From: Rhododendron vialii
Taxonomy: Eukaryota > Streptophyta > Magnoliopsida > Ericales > Ericaceae
NCBI RefSeq assembly: GCF_030253575.1
Contig: NC_080560.1
Span: 40,285,001-40,349,000 of the forward strand
Length of the DNA: 64,000 bases
Direction: 5' to 3'
Shown here: in pieces, positions 21,916 through 33,074 of the stretch
How positions within the stretch are numbered: the first letter of the stretch is position 1
Layout of the letters: every line of letters begins with the position of its first letter
Translations under genes and position numbers: made by a program
The notes under the pieces: model-generated
What the model saw: only the letters and a program-made list of their open reading frames with translations
Databases searched by the model: none
Told to the model about the DNA's origin: nothing

Positions 21916-21969
21916 AGCTGTATGGCTACAAAACGTTATGGCTGCATGATGCCAGACTCTGAAACTGAA

Positions 21970-22364
21970 ATATGATAGCATTGTGTTGTAATGCTCAATA
22001 CTGACTCATAGGTGAATGAAGTCCCCTCAAGGTATCGAACTTTTTTATTTCAAAAGTTTCGGTGCAGTCACAACTGTAATGCTTGTAATTAGAGTGTCGT
22101 GGGAAAATAGATCTGTCAACTTTTGTCCATAAATCCTCTACTAATGCTTTATGCCACATTGCCACCCCCATTTTTTGGCCGGTATGGTACATCTCGGCCG
22201 GTACTAACTGGTATGGTATGAGATCAAAGTTATTGATTGTGAGACTTTACCATGTCAATCTTAGCAACTCCTTAAATTAATAACCAAAAGATGAGGTGCC
22301 AAATTTTGATTAGCGAATTTTGGTTATGCTTTTGGAGCTACCCCAACAGCAAAGGAAAATATTA
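21970..22364. repeat. Flank between D2 unit and the Stowaway MITE
   Basis: No gene. At about 21972 the D-block homology ends and text resembling 4700-5060 follows (CAATACTGACTCATAGGTGAAT), so a stretch of flank has been lost here. Confidence 0.6.
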
Positions 22365-22636
22365 CTCCCTCCGTCCCTTTTTAAATGTCCTACTTCGTAA
22401 CTCCAACTTATTAAAAAAATATCATCATTATACTTTTCACATCAACTTTTTCCTCCACTTTCCCTACTTAATCATCATCATTACACTTTTTACTCACTAA
22501 CTTTTCAAAATGGAATCTACTTTTAGGGACAAAATAGAAAATGTACCAACTTTTACCCACTAACTTTACCAAATTGACATTTATTAAAGGACAGCCCAAA
22601 ATGAAATACTGAACTATAATAAAGGGACGGAGGGAG
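22365..22636. mobile_element. Stowaway-type MITE
   Basis: Ends CTCCCTCCGTCCC and GGGACGGAGGGAG with flanking TA (22363-22364 and 22637-22638), the classic signature of Tc1/mariner-type Stowaway. The paralogous flanks at about 5048, 17965 and 29215 read through without it, so it inserted only in the E3 unit. Confidence 0.92.
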
Positions 22637-22850
22637 TAATTATCTGCCCTTCCTTTTCCATCTTTTGAAGGTTTCAAACACAGCATAAGAGGGTGGGGGT
22701 TTGGTGAGAAAACAGAGGTGGGGGAGTAGAATATCCTGTATCAGACGAAGGCACAACCAATCCACTCTTTTTCCACTGTGTTCCCGCTACCCTCTCTCTC
22801 CTCTCAGTGCCGAAGAAAGACCCAAAAAAACCCCTTAAAACTCGCTAGAA

Positions 22851-23496
22851 ATGAAACGGGTACTACCCCAATCTTCCTGATGAGATCATCTTTAACATAC
22901 TCTCAAGACTACCCGTCAAGCCTCTGTGCCGTGTCACATCGGTTTCCAAGCCATGGCTTTCTCTAATAATTGATCCCCTGTTCATCAAATCACACCTCCA
23001 TCAATCCACAAACGACAACATGAACCAGAAGTTAGTCCTCTACTCTTACACTTCTCACTCTGTCTATTCGTTTGACTACCAAGCACCTGACCACGCCATA
23101 GCGAAGCTTGAAGTGCCCTGTAAGTCTAATGTAGAGATTCTGGGTTCATTCAATGGCATCGTACTCTTACGTATTGGTGTTGAATTATGTTTGTGGAACC
23201 CATCAATCAGAATGTGCCGAAAATTTTCCCAACCCGAGTACTCACGTGGGGCTAGGACGTATGGGCTTGGTTATGACTCTGTTAATGATGATTTTAAGGT
23301 GGTATGGGCTGTTATTGATGATTTAAGTAATGCCCCTCGTGGCGTCCATGTCTTCACTTGTAAACTTAGTTCATGGAAGTGGATTGAAGACTTGTGATTA
23401 CATGAATTATCAAGGTAAGGCATGGGACTGTACTAAATGGGATGCATTGGCACTGTTGGAAACGCAGCACTGTTGGATGTTTTTTGGATTCGAGTC
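22851..23496 (+). pseudogene. F-box pseudogene E3, 5' part
   Basis: Starts ATGAAACGGGTACTACCCC. The F-box is frameshifted as in E2. The open part 23020-23397 keeps VYSFDYQAPDHAIAKLEVPCKS, GSFNGIVLLRIG, CLWNPSIRMC and YGLGYDSVNDDFKVV, and ends at the stop after SSWKWIEDL common to all E copies. It lacks E2's extra base in GGGTTCATTC, so it is nearer the E ancestor. The gene is split at 23496 by an LTR-type insertion; its 3' part resumes near 24256. Confidence 0.85.
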
Positions 23497-24255
23497 TGTT
23501 AGAGATTGTGGCTCATATTATGAGACGTACCGAGAAGTTTTATAATAAGGGCCAATTGCGAGCATAGTGGAGTGGAGCGAGGCGCAATGAAGGGGAAAGG
23601 AACGGAGCGATAATACGGGTATTATGGGTATTCAGGCCATAATATAGATTAGGGCGGCAATAAAGGAGGTATAAAAGTTATCAGAAATCCTATTGGTACC
23701 GACGGTACCCATAGGGAAAATGCACCGACGGCCACCGGACGGCCGTCTCCGGTCACCGGACGGCCGATCCGAGCCGTCCAAAAATTTTAAAAAATAAAAC
23801 CGAGTGGCCTTACGCGAGAATCAATGGCATCCGAGGTGTGTAGGGTACTTGATCCGAGTACCCCTTTTTCGTGTATATACACGTATATACAAATATACAC
23901 GAAAAATGGGTGCTCGGATCAAGTACCCTACACACCTCGGATGCCATTGATTCTCGCGTAAGGCCACTCGGTTTTATTTTTTAAAATTTTTGGACGGCTC
24001 GGATCGGCCGTCCGGTGACCGGAGACGGCCGTCCGGTGGCCGTCGGTGCATTTTCCCTATGGGTACCGTCGGTACCCATAGCAGTACTCAAAAGTTATCT
24101 ATCGAAAAACTCTATGTTCTGTGATCATCAATAAATAAAAAAAAAGGACTGCTCTCTCCCGTGAACGCACCTAATTTTGGAGAACCACGTATATTGTTGT
24201 GTCAATTACTTTACTGTCTTATACTCGTGAATCGTGTGCGTGTCTAATAAAGTAT
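23497..24255 (+). mobile_element. LTR fossil (copia-like, solo or partial) splitting E3
   Basis: Begins TGTTAGAGATTGTGGCTC and carries a TATA-like GGTATAAAAG and an AATAAA late on, the layout of a Ty1/copia LTR. No internal protein domains. The left end is sharp against the F-box text; the right end is uncertain by some bases and I see no clean target duplication. It contains the 407-bp palindromic MITE, so it is older than that insertion. It is younger than the E duplication, because the other E copies lack it. Confidence 0.65.
23683..24089. mobile_element. 407-bp palindromic (foldback) MITE, copy 1
   Basis: The whole element is nearly one palindrome: about 190-base arms around a short TATACACG-type centre, GC-rich outside and AT-rich inside. 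The ends are AGAAATCCTATTGG and the complement of GAGTACTGCTATGG. It is flanked by a 10-bp duplication AAAAGTTATC (23673-23682 and 24090-24099). Target length and end form point to Mutator-type mobilisation. No coding sequence. The copy at 61722 is the same length with one visible difference. Confidence 0.93.
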
Positions 24256-24567
24256 ATTTACAGTGATTCTTTGTTTTGATGCTACTGAGGAGAAATTCAA
24301 GGAGGCGCCCCAACCTAATTATGAATGTGAGTATAGACTTATTGGCTTGGGGGGTTTTGGATGAATATAACTGTGTGTTGTTCAGAAATGTAGGGATGGT
24401 ACTAATTTTGTTTGGGTCATGAAGGAATACAGCGTCAAGGAATTTTGGACGTTGGTGGTTGTGCGAAAAGGCCTTCGCGGCTTCTGTATGCCTTTGTTAT
24501 GCAAGGGACGGAGAGGTTGTAGTGGTGTTGGATTGGGAGGTGTTAGCCATCTACAGAAGAAATGAGT
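24256..24567 (+). pseudogene. F-box pseudogene E3, 3' part
   Basis: Resumes at AGTGATTCTTTGTTTTGATGC with the CFDATEEKFKE motif, then VMKEYSVKEFW and GEVVVVLDWEVL, in changing frames. It keeps GAGGAGAAATTCAAGG whole, the site where E2 and the chimera carry the Mutator-type element. E3 therefore branched before that insertion. Confidence 0.8.
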
Positions 24568-24593
24568 TTTTCTCCGTTTATATCCCTCAAACT

Positions 24594-24803
24594 TAGGGCT
24601 GTTACGAACCCGATCGGACCGAAAAGACCGAAAAACCGACCTATCGGTTCGGTCTTCGGTCGGTCCAGGGGCGTTTTTTGGTGGTTCGGGGTGGACCGAA
24701 CCGAACTTAGGTCGGTTCGGTCTCGATTTTCTGGAAACCTATACGGACCGAACCGAACCGAACCAAATGCGGACCGAACCTATGTAGGACTGAACCGACC
24801 GAA

Positions 24804-24867
<64 letters not shown>

Positions 24868-25203
24868 CGTTTTAATCTTGACCGTCAATCAATTTGGTGT
24901 TTTAATCTACATCATCCACTCCTAAACGGCCTCCTATAAAAATGGGCCCCAAATGATTGGAAATGGCCCAAATAAGGGTGGGAAAATGGCCCAAATAAGG
25001 GTGGGAAAATGGCCCAACAGTCTATTGTTTTGAAAATGGCCCAAACGGCCCAACTAAGGCCCATTCTTGGGTGGATTGAAATCCCTGAACTGAACCAAAA
25101 TTAATACCAGTCGGAATCGGTCCCGGAATTATATACACCGAACCTGATCAGTTTCCGGCAAAAGCATCCCAAACCGAACTGAACCGACCGAATAACACCC
25201 CTA
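24594..25203. mobile_element. hAT-type non-autonomous element
   Basis: 610 bases between perfect 8-bp duplications CTCAAACT (24586-24593 and 25204-25211). The ends TAGGGCTGTTACG and its partner TAGGGGTGTTATT are imperfect inverted repeats. The interior is full of CGGTTCGG / CCGAACCGAAC motifs and a TA microsatellite at about 24806-24864. No transposase. Confidence 0.9.
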
Positions 25204-25211
25204 CTCAAACT

Positions 25212-25428
25212 GTAACTATTTTTTTACTTTGTTCTGAAACTATCAAAATCGTTTACTTTCGTCTTCCAACTATTGCATTATTGCAACCTAAAGTCTAATT
25301 GCTAACTTCTGTTAACAAATCAAACGGAAAAAACTCACGTGGGCAGCACATGTCCTATTTTCTTCCCTGTTTGGTGCCGAATAAATGGGCATAATTTTAT
25401 TCTTAAAATTATTTTTTATGGGTTTCTG
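25212..25428. other. AT-rich spacer
   Basis: No gene or repeat end recognised. It lies just left of the second copy of the large duplication. Confidence 0.5.
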
Positions 25429-25557
25429 AAAAAAATTAAACTCAATCTGATATCGATAAGGGCTGTTTAAAAATTCGCAAGGTGTTTTAGAATTTGTAGG
25501 GTGCCCTACGAATTCAGAAACATCCCTTATCAATATCGAATTGAGCTAATTTTTTTT
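25429..25557. repeat. Inverted repeat at the left edge of duplicated block copy 2
   Basis: AAAAAAATTAAACTCAATCTG...CGATAAGGG faces CCCTTATCAATATCGAATTGAGC...AATTTTTTTT: two arms of about 33 bases, probably a small MITE. The first bases of the window correspond to its right arm. Confidence 0.7.
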
Positions 25558-26030
25558 AACATAACTTCCAGTTTGAATCATCTTTGTAGAATCCGTAATA
25601 GTTCTTGAAAAAAAAAAATCATTGTGTATTCAAAGGGTACCAAATAGGCTTCAATTGAACTAGAATTATTTTGGGTTTGGGGAGGGTGTTGTGCAGTGAT
25701 GTGCCCAAAAATGAGTCAGAGGTGAACAGCACGGTGCTACTACACAGCACTAATCCGAAATCCAATGTACCTAGTGTACGGATCACGGAATCATTACATT
25801 TGTTGGTGCAAGTACAACAACAGAATCTAATCTTCACCGAATTTTAGGGAAGGTTTGAAGTTTGAACAAAATCATTCTCTACGCCATTTCAACAAAATGA
25901 AAGGAGAGTAACCGTCCCAGCTCGCTCTGTCGCTCAGAAGAAAAACGACCATGAAGTGAAGGGGGCGCGCTCTCTCTCTCTCTCTCTCTCTGCAGATCAA
26001 ACCCTATAAAACTCTCTACTTCAGAAAAAA

Positions 26031-27137
26031 ATGGAACGGCGTTTACCGGATCTTCCTCATGAGATCATCTATGACATACTCTCAAGACTGCCCGTCAAGC
26101 CTCTGTGCCGTTTCAAATCGGTTTCCAAGCCATGGCTTGCTCTAGTTACCGATCCCCAATTCATCAAATCACACCTCAATCATCAATCCACAAACCACAA
26201 GAAGCTATTAGTCCACTCTCTCACTTCTCCCTGTACCTGTTCCGTAGACTGCCAGGCACCCGACCACACTGTAGCCGAGCTCGAAATGCCCGGTAAGCCT
26301 GGTTTCCGATTTCTGGGTTCATTCAATGGAATCTTACTCTTACATACTGGTAATATATTATGTTTATGGAACCCATCAATTAGAGTGTATCAGCAAATTT
26401 CACGACCTGAGTTGAGTAAGTTCCCACATGCCCGCATATTGTATGGGCTCGGTTATGACTCCATAAGTGACGATTTCAAGGTGGTTAGGGCTATTACTAT
26501 TAGGCCTCCAAGTTCTGACCCTCTTATTGTTCATGTGTTCTCTTCTAAACTAAATTCATGGAAGAGGTGGACAGCAGACTTCAATTACGATATTTGGGGA
26601 AACGGGTTGGGAACTGTTCTGAATGGGGCACCGCATTGGGTTTGGCATCGCAGCTATCTAAATACCTTTTTCCCTTCTAACCAAGAAAGTGTGATTGTTT
26701 GTTTTGATGCTACTGAGGAGAAATTCAAGGAGGTGCCCAACCCTAATTATGAAGGTGAGGATACTCGTATTCACTTGGGGGTTTGGGGAGGATGTCTTTG
26801 TGTGGTTGAGGAGCATCGAAAGAGACTCGATAGTCATGCCAATTTTTGGGTAATGAAGGAATACGGCGCAAAGGATTCTTGGACCAAATTGTTTGTCGTA
26901 CAAAGTGTTCCAGGAGAGTTCTTTTTCCAAAACTTAAAGCTGTTGTGTGACACAAAGGATGGAGAGGTTGTAATGGTGTTGAATTTTTGTTGCTTGGTAG
27001 TCTATAACCCAAAACAAAGTAGATATAAGAGGATTCCAATCCCTCAGTCTTGCGATCAGTACCGGTTTCGTGTAGGTTTTTATACGGAGAGTCTTGTTTC
27101 ACCCGGTGGCTGCAATGGGACTAGAAGGCTCCCTTAA
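26031..27137 (+). CDS. F-box/FBA protein A2 (intact)
   Basis: Predicted SCF substrate receptor of 368 residues, the paired copy of A1. F-box at 5-45 (LPDLPHEIIYDILSRLPVK), then the FBA motifs GSFNGILLL, CLWNPSIRVY, YGLGYDSISDDFKVV, NSWKRW, APHWVW, CFDATEEKFKEVP, VMKEYGAKDSWTKLF and SLVSPGGCNG. By eye it differs from A1 by 17 amino-acid-changing and 4 silent substitutions; 15 of the 17 fall in the first 211 residues. At residues 11 and 141 A2 has the residue common in the paralogues, so it is nearer the ancestor. The promoter is short compared with A1: the CT run is followed at once by the leader CCCTATAAAACTCTCTAC. Confidence 0.93.
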   Translation: MERRLPDLPHEIIYDILSRLPVKPLCRFKSVSKPWLALVTDPQFIKSHLNHQSTNHKKLLVHSLTSPCTCSVDCQAPDHTVAELEMPGKPGFRFLGSFNGILLLHTGNILCLWNPSIRVYQQISRPELSKFPHARILYGLGYDSISDDFKVVRAITIRPPSSDPLIVHVFSSKLNSWKRWTADFNYDIWGNGLGTVLNGAPHWVWHRSYLNTFFPSNQESVIVCFDATEEKFKEVPNPNYEGEDTRIHLGVWGGCLCVVEEHRKRLDSHANFWVMKEYGAKDSWTKLFVVQSVPGEFFFQNLKLLCDTKDGEVVMVLNFCCLVVYNPKQSRYKRIPIPQSCDQYRFRVGFYTESLVSPGGCNGTRRLP

Positions 27138-28201
27138 TCAGATGGAAATGGAGGAGAAACTGGCAATTTAAATGATCAATCCCGTTATTTACCAATTCTC
27201 TTTGCCTATGTAGTTTGAAGCTTGTGTAAAAGTTTTCTTATCCTGTACTTTTTATATGCACTTAACTGTTGGAATGCTACTTCAGTTCTATGGTGTAAAA
27301 GTTTTCTTATCCTGTACTCTCTGGTGTGGTGTACGATAGACTTCTACATCCCTATATTTCTTTTTTTGGTAAATTCTCCATCCCATTATTATATGTACGT
27401 AGTTCTTGAATTCTCCGCCACCCTTATCACTTTGTATATGTTACGTCATTCTATTAGTATTTGTTTACATAACACTTCAGAAAATTCATAGACTAAAAAC
27501 GTGAAATTGAAATGGCAAAGCTGGCTTTTAGAACGATAGCTATACGTCTCATGTGTAAAGATTTCGATTACTCAAGGAACTTTAGTGTGGTTATTCTTCA
27601 TAATATTTACGCAAGATCAAAGTCACAAATATATTGGGGGATACTTAAAAGGAGATAACATTGTTTTTATTCATTGCATACGGGTTTGTCTCTCATAGAG
27701 ACTACTTGGATAAAGACTAATTGGATTTGGGGATGTTGGATATTGGAACCAGGTTCTCTTACCCATGTTAGGTTGCTGCATTTTTTTGTCTATGGTGTTT
27801 CGCATGTCCTGCAAATGAGGACAATATGGATAGAGTTGAGATTGTGTATTTAATGGAGAGATGGACCACTATGCAACAAGAATTTTATAGTTACAATACA
27901 AGTACAAGCTTCCCTTTTGCGTCGTTATTAACCTGGAACTCGAAAACTTTTGATGAAGAACAAAAACTACAAAGGCACATGGAAGGCATACCTGCCAATT
28001 ACAAGAAGTTTCCGGCTACAAACAAATTAGGGACACAGACTACATTACTAAAAAATGCTATGGCTGCATGATGCAAGATTCTGAGACTAAAAGGTTTGTT
28101 TTTTTTTTTTTTTTAATGGAAGACTGAAAGGTTATGTTCACAACTTAACATTCTAAAAATTTGGATCTACTCTTACCTCTGACTTGTGCTAAAATTGTAT
28201 C
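27138..28201. repeat. 3' flank of A2
   Basis: No gene; collinear with 3036-4118. Includes a longer T run near 28096 than in copy 1. Confidence 0.75.
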
Positions 28202-28641
28202 CTATGTAGCACGGACCCGGACACGGACACGGGATATGGCATTCTAAAAAAATGGGGATACGGACACGATGGGGGACACGCCACGTGTATAAATAAATAA
28301 AAATAAATATATGTACATATATATAAAAAAATTATGAACCATTGTATATGAATAATTTCACAAATTGTTTAAATTTTTTTCAAAGGGAAAATTACAGTTT
28401 AACCCAAATATTTTGAATAATTTCATATTAACCCCCCCCCCCCCCCCCAAAAAAAAAAAATTTAAAAAATATTACATTTTGACCCCTAGCCGTGTCCCCG
28501 GCGTGTCCCCGGCCATGTCCCCTGTCAAAAAATAATAAAAATTATTGGACACGCCAAGTGGCGTGTCCAATATGTGTCCCCGCATGTCCCTTTGTCCAAT
28601 ACGTGGACACGGCGCCCTTTTGAAGTGTTGGTGCTACATAG
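28202..28641. mobile_element. hAT-type MITE, copy 2 (expanded)
   Basis: Same insertion as 4119-4474, with ATTGTATC (28194-28201) and CTTGTATC (28642-28649) around it. It is 84 bases longer: a poly-C/poly-A run near 28432-28460 and an extra GTGTCCCCGGC-type repeat were gained after the block duplication. Confidence 0.85.
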
Positions 28642-28649
28642 CTTGTATC

Positions 28650-29437
28650 TACTTCATCAAGTGAATGGTTAGTCCTGTGCATGTAAGCATTTGGAAACCT
28701 TCTCATTCTCAAGCCTCTTACCAAAGGTGGGTTCTATCCAAGTGTTCAAATCAATTATATTGTAGTTAGTTACAACATCGAGTATTGAATTGGGTTGGGA
28801 GCAGCATTGCAGTTGAAAGGCCACAGAGGGGATGTCCTATGTGGTTGACCAAATCAACTTGCTGTTATGTATTGGTGTGATAGCATTGTGGGGTTATGTT
28901 CAATACTGACTCATAGGTGAATAAAGTCCCCTCAAGGTATCACAGCTGTAATGCTTTAGAGTGTTGTGGGAAAATAGATTGTTAACTTTTGTCCATAACT
29001 CCTCTACTAATGCTTTATCCCACCCCCGTTTTTTGGCCGGTACGGTTCATCTTGGCCGGTACCGACTGATACGGTACGAGATCAATAACTTTGATTGTGA
29101 GACTTCACATTGTTAATCTTAGCAACTCCTTAATTTGATAACCAAAAGATAAGTTGCCAAATTTTGATTAGTCAATTTTGGTTATGCTATTGGAGCTACC
29201 CCAAGAGTGAAGCAAAATACTAATTATCTAGTCTTCCTTTTCCATCTTTTGAAGGTTTCAAACACAGCATAAGAGGGTGGGGGTTTTGTGAGAAAACAGA
29301 GGTGGGAGTAGAATATCCTGTATCATACGAAGGCACAACAAATCCACGCTTTTTCCACTTTCTTCCTGCTACCCTCTCTCTCCTCTCAGCGCCGAAGAAA
29401 GACCCAAAAAAATACCCTTAAAACTCTCTTGCTAGAA
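28650..29437. repeat. Flank before B2
   Basis: No gene; collinear with 4483-5269 and ends in the conserved CTTGCTAGAAATG leader. Confidence 0.75.
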
Positions 29438-29928
29438 ATGCAACGGGGACTACGCAATCTTCCTGATGAGATCATCTTCAACATACTCGCAATACTACCC
29501 GTCAAGCCTCCGTGCCTTTTGTTTTAATGCTAATGAGGAGAAATTCAAGGAGGTGCCGCTACCTAATTATGAATGTGAGTATAAACTTATTGGCTTGGGA
29601 TTTTGGATGAATGGCTGTGTGTGGCTCAGAATGTGGGGATGGTACTATTGATGTTTGGGTCATGAAGGAATACAGCGTCAAGGAATCTTGGACCAAGTTG
29701 TTTGTTGTGCCAAATGGCCTTTGCGGCTTATTTATGCCTTTGTGTTATGCAAATGATGGAGAGGTTGTAGTGGTGTTGGATTGGGAGGAGTTAGGCATCC
29801 ACAACCCGAAAAGAAATAGATACATGTGGATTGGGATCCCACAGGATAGCGGGCTGTTTGACGTGGCTTTCTATGTGGAGACTCTTGTTTCACCTCATGG
29901 TGGCACTTGCACTAAAAGGTCCTGCTAA
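29438..29928 (+). pseudogene. F-box pseudogene B2
   Basis: Duplicate of B1 with the same loss of about 0.6 kb between the F-box start and CFNANEEKFKEVP. It keeps the roughly 40 bases lost from B1. The open frame from 29611 therefore reads to a normal family C-terminus: VMKEYSVKESWTKLFVV, GEVVVVLDWEELGIHNPKR, MWIGIPQDSG, VETLVSPHGG. A frame change remains between the two halves. Not expected to be functional as a receptor. Confidence 0.86.
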
Positions 29929-31145
29929 TTAGATGGACTTGGAGAGAAAGAGGTAATTCAAAGGATTCCGTTCTTTATTTTCCTCATTCTTTCTCTCTCC
30001 ATATGTAGTTTGAAACAATATATACATAATACGTGCTTACCATTATTTTAAGCGGGATATGTTTGGCAAAACTGTAGAATAATAGCTATACATCTATGAT
30101 TACCATTTACCAGTATAACTCATACAAGTTTAGTTTAATTCTTTCTTTCAATATTCATGTAGGAATGAAGTCATAAGTACAATGGGGGATATGTAATGAG
30201 ATGAGTGATATAATGAGATGAGTGTTTGTCTCTCTCTCCATCAGAGTGACATGACAAAGACTACTCGGATTTGTGGATTTTAGATATTAGAACCGTGTTC
30301 TCTTACCCATTTTGGGTTGCTGCAATTGATGCCTATGGTAACTCAAACAATTAGGGTCAGGAACTACATTACTACATGGATTGTGAGACACATTGGAATT
30401 TTGTATTTTCTTTGGGCTCTAACTTGTACTGAACATGGAGCTACTACATTAAGTGAAAGCGTAGTTGTCGTGTATATAAGCATTTTCGAAACCTTCTCAT
30501 GTGCAAGCCTCTTATCAAAGTCATGTTTTATCCAAGTGTTTACGTCGAGTGTATTGTGTTAGTTGCAGCATTGAGTATGGAATTGGATTGGGAGCGGGCA
30601 TTGCAGTTGCAAGCCCACAGAGGGGATGTCCTTTGTGGTGTGATAGCACTGTGTGGTTGTGTTCAATACTCACTATTAGGTGAATAAAATCCCCTCAAGG
30701 TATCCGATACTTTCTGTTTTGTGATTCAATGCTCTCGCAAATGTAATGCATCAGAGTTGATGGAAAATGGCGACGTCCATTAAGAGTGTATAAAAGCCTT
30801 GGACAGGATGGTTCAATTTGGCACAAGTAACAAATGTTCTCTCATCATGTTAAGTTCAAGTTAAGCTCCAGGAGATGTTTTCTTTCCTCACACATTTGGT
30901 GAGTTCATGTCGTACAAAAGAATATGCCTTTTTTCCCCTCTTGAATTGGTTCTCTCATTTGTCATTACGAGGGTTGACTACAAATTTATTTAAGGGTGTG
31001 CAATGACTGGAATTATGTTGTCCCAACATTGTTTTTGTTGGTTCCAGTGATCGAAATGGCCCTTCTTGAAAGAATTTAATGGTCGAAATTAGCCGCCTCG
31101 ATTAATCTGACGAACGGCTGCCTTAAGTCTTACTAGGTTTTGTTC
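29929..31145. repeat. 3' flank of B2
   Basis: No gene; collinear with 5737-6930, with a short extra GAGTGATATAATGAGAT repeat near 30195. Confidence 0.72.
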
Positions 31146-31150
31146 AATGG

Positions 31151-33069
31151 TGTAATACCCGTCCCGGATATTTAGTGTTTGAATTTATATTTTAATTAAA
31201 CTATGTGTTTTGGGGGTTTAAATCGTAAACAATAGAACTTGCGAGAGTCTTGTGTGTGATTTGTGATTGGAACATAAGTTAGCAATTGGTCTCGCTTGCA
31301 TATGATAACTTTCTATAGGTTTACAAATATCCTGGGGGAGATATTTCTCTCCATTCTTATCCCTTGTACGTTGAGAGAGAGAGAGAGGCGGTTGAGAAGA
31401 GAAGAAGAGGAGAAGTGGGTTTTGTGCTTACATACTCTTAGATTGAAGTTCTAGCAAGGTAATTTCCTTATTTCCTGGGTTGTATTTGGATTCTTGTGGT
31501 TTGAAATCCATGGATGGGGGTATGGTTTGAGTGTTCTTGAACTCAAGGAACCCCATAGCTTGATTACTCTCACTTGTGTAGTTTTACTTGTTTTGATGCA
31601 TATGATTGTGTTGTTGTGAGAAGGTTGGTGTTTATGTGTGTTTTGGTGAAGTTTGGGTATGAGTTTGGTGGGGTGTGGAGGTGTGGAGTTAGATGTGTTC
31701 GTGCTTGATTTTTAGCTGAAAATCCAGGTCCTATCAGTAGGAGTTTTGTCCCTACCGGCAGAAATGCTGTCCAGTGGCATCATTTTTGTGTTTTTGAGGT
31801 TTCCTACCGGTAGGAAATTTGTCCTACCGATAGAGATTGAAAATCAGCATTTTTGGAAAAATTTCGGACAGGCATAATTTTTTCATCCAAACTCTATTTT
31901 GGGCATATTATATATCGGAATTGATGTGCTGAAAGTCTACTTTCCATTGGTGGTGGTCTCATGATCTAATTCTAAACCAATAAGAATTTATAGCCAAAAT
32001 AAGACAAGCTGGTCGTAAGTTTGCAAACTGATTTTAGGCGTTATGTCATATTTGTACTTTATGCTTGTTTTGGGACACTTCTAGGTATTGATATGCACAT
32101 ATTAGTATTTGTTGGACATTGTTTAACTTCTTATTAGCTTTATAACTTTGTGCCAAGTATTCATGGAATTCATAACTAATACGAGTTAGCTTGTGGTTAG
32201 GTAAAGAACCGATCATTCAGGAGGTGCCGAAACCATTGTTTGGCATACTTTGGTTGATACAAAGGTCAGTGTGTTTGATATGGTTATGTTCAATGAGATA
32301 TTGCATGGTGGTGTTTGTGTATTATGCTATTTGAGATTTAACTAATGATATGCATATCTGTTGGATGTTGATTATACCGCTGAAGGTTTGCGTGTGAGGC
32401 ACATCATGTCGTAAGTCATGCCGCCTAATTAACAGTAGTTGGGAGCATGGTGTGTGGGACGCCACTCTTGGGGTATATGGGATCGTGGCAGACATGCCAC
32501 TGCATGTGTTGTGATTATATGTGTGCTATTCATTTGAATATTTATGCTAAGTTTGTGTGAGTTACATTCAAGTGAGGTGTCCTTTGGGTATCGTGGAATT
32601 TTATTGAATGTATTCTATATCTCACACATTCTGATTTTTCTTTTTGGATTGTCAGGTCGCAAGTGGTCGTAGAGTTGGTCCACTACCGGTCGGCATTTTG
32701 GGAACACTTGGTTTTGCATCGAGTGTTAATGTTTGTAATCGAGTTGGTTATGTTAGGTCAAACTCTTACTTTTGCTAAACTCATTTTGTGACTAATGTGG
32801 TCAAGTACTTTATAACTTCAAGTTTGTAATTATGTTGGGAGCTCGGTTTATTAATTACTTGTGTTGGGTTATGAGGCATCTTATGTACTATATATGTTTG
32901 CAAAGTTCGTTGACACCTTGTTTATATTAATGTTTAGTCTTCCGCTGGAGTTTTTTATTCTGTTTCCTGTTTGGTTGCCGTTTAGTTGTTCTTTTGTGTG
33001 GAATGTCACGTGGCCGTGTCAGTTCGCGCCCACTTAGGGTGTCGTTCCGGGGCGGGGCGGGGCGTGACA
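31151..33069 (+). mobile_element. LTR fossil (probable solo LTR, chromovirus-like), copy 2
   Basis: Same insertion as 6936-8856, again between two AATGG copies (31146-31150 and 33070-33074). It was duplicated with the block, so divergence between the two copies dates the duplication, not the insertion. Confidence 0.82.
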
Positions 33070-33074
33070 AATGG

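Noticed and set aside
24562-24939. 125-codon frame with YIYIYI repeat.
   Set aside because: It is a translation of the hAT-type element and its TA microsatellite.
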